Assembly (NCBI GenBank): GCA_913046125.1
Contig: CAJWRL010000052.1
Span: 1-5,917 of the forward strand
DNA: 5,917 nucleotides
Reading direction: 5' to 3'
Source of the DNA: an uncultured Gammaproteobacteria bacterium
GTDB taxonomy: Bacteria; Pseudomonadota; Gammaproteobacteria; GCA-002705445; GCA-002716945
A model generated the notes under the pieces. The model saw only the letters and a list, made by a program, of their open reading frames with translations, was not told the DNA's origin and searched no databases. Each line of letters begins with the position of its first letter. Position 1 is the stretch's first letter. Below, piece by piece: positions 1 to 4,503 of this stretch. The translations under genes were made by a program, and so were the position numbers.

Positions 1-451
1 AGGGCTCATTCCTAACTTTAAATATAGCTATTGCATCCTCTTTAGATATTACCTCTCGCCTAATTGTATAGTTTTTCTTGGCTAATTTTCTCATACGATT
101 TTCAATTAAAGGTAAATCTTTCTCTGTAAGAGGATTTTTGGACAAAATATCATAGTAGAATCCGTTATCGATGACTGGGCCTATTACCATCTGTGTTTCG
201 GGATGAAGCTGCTTTATGGCATGTCCAAATAAATGCGCGCAGGAGTGCCTAAGAATACTCAAGCCATCATCGTCATTAGTTGTAATTAATTCGACTTTTG
301 AATTATCCCTAATACAATCAGAGAGATCAGTAAGCCTATCATTTACTTTGGCAGCAACGATATTTTTTTGTTTAAAGTTTTGCTTTATGACATCCTCTAG
401 TATGTCACCCTCTTTAGCCTGATATGCTTTATTGTTAATCTCTACAATCAT
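1..451 (-). CDS. thrS: Threonyl-tRNA synthetase, N-terminal part (runs off left edge)
   Basis: Charges tRNA-Thr with threonine in the cytoplasm. Only the first 150 codons are present; the gene continues beyond base 1. Residues 1 to about 58 form a TGS domain (starts MIVEINNKAYQAKEGD, ends VELITT). The editing (second additional) domain follows, with the hallmark RHSCAHLFGHAIKQL stretch; H69 and H73 correspond to the zinc-type editing histidines H73/H77 of the E. coli enzyme. GPVIDNGFYYD at 91-101 is also near-identical to the family. The catalytic core and anticodon-binding domain lie outside the window. The ATG at 451 is chosen because the TGS domain begins directly there, and no other start codon lies in frame between it and the tRNA. 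No Shine-Dalgarno is visible in the 15-nt gap to tRNA-Val. Probably co-transcribed with tRNA-Val and perhaps uvrB. Identity is secure. Confidence 0.96.
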   Translation of the reverse strand, partial: MIVEINNKAYQAKEGDILEDVIKQNFKQKNIVAAKVNDRLTDLSDCIRDNSKVELITTNDDDGLSILRHSCAHLFGHAIKQLHPETQMVIGPVIDNGFYYDILSKNPLTEKDLPLIENRMRKLAKKNYTIRREVISKEDAIAIFKVRNEP

Positions 452-466
452 AAATTCTATAAAATA

Positions 467-541
467 TAGGCACGATTGGACTCGAACCAACGACCTCCAC
501 CATGTCAAGGTGGCGCTCTAACCAAGCTGAGCTACGCGCCT
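467..541 (-). tRNA. tRNA-Val, anticodon GAC
   Basis: A complete cloverleaf can be folded by eye on the minus strand. The 7-bp acceptor stem AGGCGCG/CGTGCCT has one G-T wobble. The D arm is GCTC/GAGC with a TTGG-containing loop. The anticodon stem CCACC/GGTGG closes the loop TTGACAT, with anticodon GAC at 506-504, which reads GUC and GUU valine codons. The T arm GTTGG/CCAAT carries the TTCGAGT loop. The discriminator base is A (467), as expected for valine tRNAs. The 3' CCA is not encoded (TAT follows), so a CCA-adding enzyme is required. The gene sits 48 bp after the uvrB stop and 15 bp before the thrS start. Confidence 0.96.
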
Positions 542-552
542 GTAAGTTATGT

Positions 553-581
553 AAATTAGCATGACAGACATGTATAGACAA
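553..581 (-). promoter_or_regulatory. Probable promoter of tRNA-Val (and thrS)
   Basis: On the minus strand, TTGTCT (581-576, four matches to the -35 consensus TTGACA) is followed after exactly 17 bp by TAATTT (558-553). A TG one base upstream of this hexamer forms an extended -10. The predicted start near 546 lies about five bases before the mature tRNA 5' end at 541, a sensible geometry for a stable-RNA promoter. The -10 itself is only a half match, so this rests on spacing and position. It lies in the 48-bp gap after uvrB, where no terminator hairpin is visible, so uvrB read-through is an alternative or additional source of transcription. Confidence 0.45.
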
Positions 582-589
582 GGAAACCA

Positions 590-2608
590 TTATGTTTTAA
601 CTTTTGGCAACATTAAGTATTTTTCTTGCAAGTCATTAATTTGATCTCTAATCTTCGCAGCATCTTCAAACTCTAGATTCTTTGCATGATTATACATCTC
701 TTTCTCCAGCTGAGTAATTATAGATGTGACATTATTACTATTAACTTTAGTAAGTTTTTTCTTACTGTTACTTACGATTTGAAGTTTATCAAGTGAATCA
801 TTGTTAATATAAGTATCCTCATCCAAAGCCTCTCTTATATCTTTCTGAACACCAACAGGTTTAATATTATTAGATTTATTATAACTGACTTGAAGCTCTC
901 TTCTCCGATTCGTCTCATCAATGGCTCGCTTCATCGATCCAGTAATCTCATCACCATATAGGATGCATCTTCCATTTATATTACGTGCAGCCCTTCCAAT
1001 TGTTTGAATAAGTGATCTGTCAGATCTTAAAAAGCCTTCTTTATCAGAATCAAAAATTGCCACCAGTTCAACTTCAGGAATGTCTAAACCCTCTCGTAGT
1101 AGATTTATTCCAACTAAAACATCGAATTCACCTTTTCTCAAATCTCTAATTATTTCAACACGCTCAACAGTATCAATATCAGAGTGAAGGTATTTTACTT
1201 TGATATTATGCTCCTGTAGATATTCTGATAAATTCTCAGACATTTTTTTTGTCAAAGTTGTAATTAATACTCTATTGCCATTTTCTATTACTTTATTGAT
1301 CTCAGATAGTACATCCTCGACTTGACTTGACGATGGTCTTACATCAATCACAGGATCGACAAGACCAGTTGGACGGATGAGTTGTTCAATAATATCCTCC
1401 GATTTATCTAATTCATATGGTCCGGGAGTAGCAGACACATAAATTGTTTGAAATTTATAGGATTCAAATTCATCAAATTTTAATGGACGGTTATCCATTG
1501 CTGAGGGTAACCTGAATCCATAGTCAACGAGAGTTTGCTTTCTAGATTGATCGCCTCTGTACATGCCTCCCATTTGAGGAACACCAACGTGACTCTCATC
1601 AATGATTACTAAGCCATCTTTTGGCATGTAATCTAGAAGACATGGTGGTGGTTCACCGGGACCTCTCCCAGAGAGATATCTTGAATAATTTTCAATACCA
1701 GAACAATAACCCATTTCTTTCATCATCTCTAAATCATAGTTTGTTCTCTCTCTTATTCTCTGCTCTTCAATTAGTTTTGAATTGTCAGAAAAAAATTTAA
1801 TCCTTTCTTTGAGTTCTTTCCGAATTTTAATCATTGCATCATCGATTATGTTTTGGGGAGTGACATAGTGAGTTTTTGGGTAAATAGTAGTTCTATTTAA
1901 CTGCTTGACAATGTCGCCAGTAAGGGGATCAAATAAAAAAATATTTTCAATTTCATCACCGAAAAGGTCTACTCTAACTGCATACTTTTCTGAATCTCCA
2001 GGAAATATATCTATTATTTGACCTTTAACTTGGTATGATCCACGGCGTAATTCTAGATCATTTCTTACATATTGCAATTCAGTTAGTTTTCTTAAAATGT
2101 CTCTTTGATTGATTATGTCTCCTTTTACTATGTGTAATATCATTTTGAAATATGTTTCAGGATCACCTAGCCCATATATAGCGGACACTGTGCCAACAAC
2201 AATTGCGTCCTTGCGTTCTGTTAAAGATTTTGTAGCTGACAACCGCATCTGTTCAATATGCTCATTCAAAGATGCATCTTTTTCAATAAAAGTATCAGAT
2301 ACAGGAACGTATGCTTCTGGCTGATAATAATCATAATATGAAACAAAATACTCTACTGAGTTTCTTGGGAAGAATTCTCTCATCTCTGCATAGAGCTGGG
2401 CAGCTAAAGTCTTATTAGGGGCTAAAATTAATGTGGTTTTATTCGTCTGGGCAATGATATTTGCCATAGTATATGTTTTTCCAGAACCAGTTACTCCCAG
2501 TAAGGTCTGATGTTTATGATGTTTTTTTATACCGTCAACCAGTGCCTTTATCGCTCTAGGTTGATCACCACTGGGCTTCATTTTTGATTCTATCGTAAGT
2601 CTTTTCAA
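590..2608 (-). CDS. uvrB: UvrABC excinuclease subunit B
   Basis: Damage-verifying helicase-like subunit of nucleotide excision repair; it is loaded on DNA by UvrA and recruits UvrC for incision. The 672-residue protein is full length (E. coli 673). Visible elements in order: Walker A GVTGSGKT (38-45, K44); beta-hairpin YYDYYQPEAY (91-100) that inserts between DNA strands; the UvrA/UvrC interaction region with YCSGIENYSRYLSGRGPGEP (301-320); Walker B DESH (337-340); SATPG (392-396); LHSDIDTVER (474-483); motif VI QTIGRAARN (535-543); a lysine/serine/asparagine-rich linker (about 600-626); and a C-terminal UVR domain (627-662) for UvrC contact. The start is TTG at 2608: an in-frame TAG lies 18 bases upstream, and the only nearby in-frame ATG is codon 10, which would remove the residues aligning before KPSGDQP. 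The Shine-Dalgarno is weak (GTGAG, 8-9 nt away). Divergent from the aminotransferase gene. Confidence 0.98.
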   Translation of the reverse strand: MKRLTIESKMKPSGDQPRAIKALVDGIKKHHKHQTLLGVTGSGKTYTMANIIAQTNKTTLILAPNKTLAAQLYAEMREFFPRNSVEYFVSYYDYYQPEAYVPVSDTFIEKDASLNEHIEQMRLSATKSLTERKDAIVVGTVSAIYGLGDPETYFKMILHIVKGDIINQRDILRKLTELQYVRNDLELRRGSYQVKGQIIDIFPGDSEKYAVRVDLFGDEIENIFLFDPLTGDIVKQLNRTTIYPKTHYVTPQNIIDDAMIKIRKELKERIKFFSDNSKLIEEQRIRERTNYDLEMMKEMGYCSGIENYSRYLSGRGPGEPPPCLLDYMPKDGLVIIDESHVGVPQMGGMYRGDQSRKQTLVDYGFRLPSAMDNRPLKFDEFESYKFQTIYVSATPGPYELDKSEDIIEQLIRPTGLVDPVIDVRPSSSQVEDVLSEINKVIENGNRVLITTLTKKMSENLSEYLQEHNIKVKYLHSDIDTVERVEIIRDLRKGEFDVLVGINLLREGLDIPEVELVAIFDSDKEGFLRSDRSLIQTIGRAARNINGRCILYGDEITGSMKRAIDETNRRRELQVSYNKSNNIKPVGVQKDIREALDEDTYINNDSLDKLQIVSNSKKKLTKVNSNNVTSIITQLEKEMYNHAKNLEFEDAAKIRDQINDLQEKYLMLPKVKT

Positions 2609-2637
2609 AATAATTTTCTCACTCTATATATTCATTC

Positions 2638-2647
2638 ATGATATCAT
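2638..2647. promoter_or_regulatory. Palindromic extended -10 in the uvrB/aspC divergent gap
   Basis: ATGATATCAT is a perfect 10-bp palindrome inside the 60-bp gap between the two divergent start codons. Each strand therefore reads TG-A-TATCAT, an extended -10 element with five of six matches to TATAAT. On the plus strand the predicted start is near 2654, giving a leader of about 15 nt that still contains the AAGGA before the aminotransferase start. On the minus strand the predicted start is near 2631, giving a leader of about 22 nt before uvrB. No good -35 hexamer is present at 16-18 bp for either direction, which an extended -10 can tolerate. TATATT at 2627-2632 is an alternative plus-strand -10. 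No LexA-type CTG-N10-CAG operator is visible here. Confidence 0.45.
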
Positions 2648-2657
2648 AGCCTTTTTG

Positions 2658-2662
2658 AAGGA
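2658..2662 (+). promoter_or_regulatory. Shine-Dalgarno fixing the TTG start of the aminotransferase
   Basis: AAGGA ends six bases before the TTG at 2669, an optimal spacing. An in-frame TGA at 2639-2641 leaves no upstream ATG. The first in-frame ATG downstream is codon 16, which would delete conserved N-terminal residues. This site therefore decides the start. It is the only clear Shine-Dalgarno among the five protein starts in the window. Confidence 0.75.
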
Positions 2663-2668
2663 ACTCTA

Positions 2669-3850
2669 TTGAAATTATCAAATCGTATAAAATTAATCCA
2701 ACCGTCATCTACTATGGCGCTTACATCAAAGGCAAATCAGCTTAAAAGTCAGGGTGAGGATATCATAGTACTAACCGTTGGAGAGCCTGATTTTGATACA
2801 CCAGAGTATATAAAAAAAGACGCAAAAAAAGCTATAGATTCGGGCGAGACTAAATACACTGCAGTAGACGGTACTGCTGATTTAAAAAAAGCAATAGTAA
2901 GTAAATTTAAGAATGAGAACAACTTGGATTATAGTCTTGATGAGATAATTGTCTCAGCTGGTTGTAAGCAGTCGATATTTAATTTTCTGCAAGTCATCAT
3001 TGATGATGGAGACGAGGTGATTATTCCACAACCATATTGGGTGTCATATGCGGATATGGTTAAGTATTCTGGTGGCAAACCGATCATGTTATCTACGAAC
3101 TATGAAGATAATTTTTCTATAGACATACATAAATTTGAATCTCTTATAACTGAACGTACAAAACTATTTATGATTAATAGTCCAAATAACCCCAGCGGAA
3201 AGTACTATGATACTGAGATGCTAAAGAAATTATCTGAAGTTCTGAAAGAGCATAATAATGTATTTATTTCCTCAGATGATATATACGAACACATACATTG
3301 GGGCTCTGAGAAATTTCATAATATCTTAAATGTTTGCCCAGAGTTAAAATCTAGAACAATAATATTGAATGGAGTATCAAAAGCTTATTCCATGACAGGT
3401 TGGAGAATAGGTTATGCAGCTGGAAATTCTGAGATAATAAAAAAAATGAAAACCCTGCAGTCTCAAAGTACATCATGTGCTAGTTCGATTTCACAAGCTG
3501 CGGCATGCTCTGCACTATCAAATACATGTGAGGAAATGCCAATAATGAACAATGAGTATAAAAAAAGACATGATTATGTAGTTTCTGAACTTAATAAAAT
3601 TGAAGGTGTCAACTGTAGACCAACTGATGGTACATTTTATGTTTTCCCATCATTTAAAAAATTTATAGAGTTGAATAGCAATATATCAAACGATTCCGAA
3701 CTAGCGTTATATATTTTAGAAAAAGCTAAAGTAGCCGTTGTGCCGGGTAGTGCTTTTGGCATCGAAGGCCACATAAGGATTTCTATAGCCATTGACATGA
3801 ACTCTCTCAAAGATGCGATGCAAAGACTTCATTCCACACTTAAATTATAA
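2669..3850 (+). CDS. aspC: PLP-dependent aspartate aminotransferase, class I subgroup Ibeta
   Basis: Transfers the amino group between aspartate and 2-oxoglutarate, linking oxaloacetate and glutamate; cytoplasmic, PLP-dependent. The 393-residue protein matches the bacterial Ibeta family (Thermus thermophilus type, distinct from E. coli AspC). Visible elements: N-terminal LSNRIKLIQPS; GEPDFDTP (38-45); KYTAVDG (62-68); substrate-loop PYWVSY (122-127); SPNNPSG (171-177) with N174 contacting the cofactor; D203 and Y206 in SSDDIYEH (the pyridine-nitrogen Asp and the O3' Tyr); the Schiff-base lysine K238 in SKAYSMTGWRIGY; and R370 in HIRIS, which binds the substrate alpha-carboxylate. The usual DEIYE is DDIYE here, a mild change. 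TTG start supported by AAGGA. Some Ibeta enzymes also act on prephenate, so a second role in tyrosine/phenylalanine synthesis is possible; substrate is inferred from family only. Divergent from uvrB and convergent with tRNA-Asn. Confidence 0.9.
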   Translation: MKLSNRIKLIQPSSTMALTSKANQLKSQGEDIIVLTVGEPDFDTPEYIKKDAKKAIDSGETKYTAVDGTADLKKAIVSKFKNENNLDYSLDEIIVSAGCKQSIFNFLQVIIDDGDEVIIPQPYWVSYADMVKYSGGKPIMLSTNYEDNFSIDIHKFESLITERTKLFMINSPNNPSGKYYDTEMLKKLSEVLKEHNNVFISSDDIYEHIHWGSEKFHNILNVCPELKSRTIILNGVSKAYSMTGWRIGYAAGNSEIIKKMKTLQSQSTSCASSISQAAACSALSNTCEEMPIMNNEYKKRHDYVVSELNKIEGVNCRPTDGTFYVFPSFKKFIELNSNISNDSELALYILEKAKVAVVPGSAFGIEGHIRISIAIDMNSLKDAMQRLHSTLKL

Positions 3851-3909
3851 TGTATCAAATTTACTATCTTTATTAACTGGGAATATTTTATTGACTCGTT
3901 TATGACTTA

Positions 3910-3982
3910 CTCCTCGGGACGGACTCGAACCGCCGACCTGGTGATTAACAGTCACTCGCTCTACCAGCTGAGCTACCGAGGA
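3910..3982 (-). tRNA. tRNA-Asn, anticodon GTT
   Basis: Folds into a cloverleaf on the minus strand. The acceptor stem TCCTCGG/CCGAGGA is perfect. The D arm is GCTC/GAGC, the anticodon loop CTGTTAA carries GTT at 3949-3947, and the T arm is GGCGG/CCGTC with the TTCGAGT loop. The discriminator is G, matching asparagine identity, and the anticodon loop equals that of E. coli tRNA-Asn. The outermost anticodon-stem pair is A27/C43 (3956/3940), a mismatch where E. coli has G-U. CCA is not encoded. The gene converges on the aminotransferase gene across 59 AT-rich bases that show no GC-rich terminator hairpin. Confidence 0.96.
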
Positions 3983-3993
3983 ATAATGACAAG

Positions 3994-4022
3994 ATATTAA
4001 TAAAAATGCATATAATCTTCAA
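3994..4022 (-). promoter_or_regulatory. Probable promoter of tRNA-Asn
   Basis: On the minus strand, TTGAAG (4022-4017, four matches to TTGACA) is followed after exactly 17 bp by TAATAT (3999-3994, four matches to TATAAT). The predicted start near 3987 is about five bases before the tRNA 5' end at 3982. This is the same geometry as the candidate promoter of tRNA-Val, which strengthens both. The background is very AT-rich, so chance matches are possible. Confidence 0.5.
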
Positions 4023-4034
4023 TCTTTAATTTAC

Positions 4035-4055
4035 AGATATTTAATGCAAATATCT
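4035..4055. repeat. Perfect 8-bp inverted repeat upstream of fdxA
   Basis: AGATATTT (4035-4042) and AAATATCT (4048-4055) are exact reverse complements separated by AATGC, giving a 21-bp dyad. It is nearly all A/T, so as an RNA hairpin it would be weak; a protein-binding operator is the more reasonable reading. If the TATAAT at 4078 is used, the dyad centre lies about 45 bp before the start site, where many activators bind. It lies between the promoters of tRNA-Asn (minus) and fdxA (plus). I do not recognise it as the consensus of a known regulator. Confidence 0.4.
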
Positions 4056-4077
4056 TATACGATCAACCTTAGATGCT

Positions 4078-4083
4078 TATAAT
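4078..4083 (+). promoter_or_regulatory. Candidate -10 of fdxA (perfect TATAAT)
   Basis: A consensus TATAAT, with a TG two bases upstream of the hexamer (TGCT before TATAAT), would start transcription near 4090 and give a leader of about 89 nt before fdxA. No convincing -35 sits at 16-18 bp; the region instead overlaps the edge of the 4035-4055 dyad, compatible with activator-dependent use. The competing candidate lies at 4159-4167. Confidence 0.35.
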
Positions 4084-4158
4084 ATCATTTTTAGATTTTA
4101 ATAAGTGAAATTAACTTGAAAATTGACAATTCCTAAACAAATGTTTTTTAACATCTCT

Positions 4159-4167
4159 TGTGATAAA
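4159..4167 (+). promoter_or_regulatory. Alternative extended -10 close to the fdxA start
   Basis: TG-T-GATAAA resembles an extended -10 (four of six hexamer matches). It would start transcription within about five bases of the fdxA ATG, making a nearly leaderless mRNA. That would fit the absence of a Shine-Dalgarno before fdxA, but no -35 is present at the right spacing and the match is modest. A TTGACA at 4123-4128 is too far upstream to pair with this element. Confidence 0.2.
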
Positions 4168-4178
4168 ATTACAATTGA

Positions 4179-4502
4179 ATGACATACGTAATAACTGAAA
4201 ATTGTATTAAATGTAAATATACAGACTGCGTAGAAGTCTGTCCTGTTGATTGTTTTCATGAAGGTCCTAATTTTCTAGTGATAAACCCTGAAGAATGTAT
4301 TGATTGTAGTTTATGCGAACCAGAGTGCCCAATAAATGCAATCTTATCTGAAGACGATTTGAAAGAAGAAGATAAAAAATACTTGGAGATCAACGATAGG
4401 TTATCAAAAAAGTGGCCATTAATCACTGAAGCCAAACCAGCTCCTGATGATGCTAAGGAGTGGGAAAATAAACCTGACAAACTTGACTTACTTGAGGAGT
4501 AG
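4179..4502 (+). CDS. fdxA: Seven-iron ferredoxin [3Fe-4S][4Fe-4S]
   Basis: Small soluble low-potential electron carrier of the Azotobacter vinelandii ferredoxin I / Pseudomonas FdxA family; 107 residues, the normal length. The N-terminal half holds two cluster motifs with nine cysteines. By homology C9, C17 and C50 bind the [3Fe-4S] cluster and C21, C40, C43 and C46 the [4Fe-4S] cluster, while C12 and C25 are the conserved non-ligand cysteines. D16 matches the Asp next to the 3Fe cluster implicated in proton transfer in the Azotobacter protein. CIKCKYTDCVEVCPVDCF and ECIDCSLCEPECP are almost unchanged from that family. The C-terminal half (52-107) is acidic and conserved (KKWPLITEAKPAPDDAKEW). 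The ATG at 4179 places the first cysteine at the family position; no Shine-Dalgarno precedes it. The redox partner is not indicated by the neighbours. The stop codon is one base from that of dnaB. Confidence 0.97.
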   Translation: MTYVITENCIKCKYTDCVEVCPVDCFHEGPNFLVINPEECIDCSLCEPECPINAILSEDDLKEEDKKYLEINDRLSKKWPLITEAKPAPDDAKEWENKPDKLDLLEE

Positions 4503-4503
4503 C

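Noticed and set aside
216..422. 68-codon open frame on the plus strand
   Set aside because: Lies entirely inside thrS on the opposite strand, which has clear family identity; no Shine-Dalgarno or recognisable product.
560..573. CATG-ACAGA-CATG between uvrB and tRNA-Val as a uvrB terminator
   Set aside because: Short repeated CATG with no GC-rich stem or T-run; it lies within the spacer of the candidate tRNA promoter.
2109..2324. 71-codon open frame on the plus strand
   Set aside because: Antisense shadow of conserved uvrB sequence; low-complexity translation with no family resemblance.
3841..3863. Inverted repeat TAAATT/AATTTA at the aminotransferase stop as a terminator
   Set aside because: Only six A-T pairs and no following T-run; expected by chance in this AT-rich sequence.
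4123..4128. Consensus -35 TTGACA upstream of fdxA
   Set aside because: No -10 at 16-19 bp (best is TTTTAA); it also sits in an 11-base AATTG-A-CAATT palindrome that AT-rich DNA readily produces.
4141..4154. ATGTT-N4-AACAT before fdxA as an FNR-like box
   Set aside because: The spacing resembles FNR sites, but the half-sites do not match TTGAT/ATCAA and the centre is a T-run; not enough support.
4256..4480. 74-codon open frame on the minus strand
   Set aside because: Antisense shadow of fdxA, whose cysteine motifs are unmistakable.
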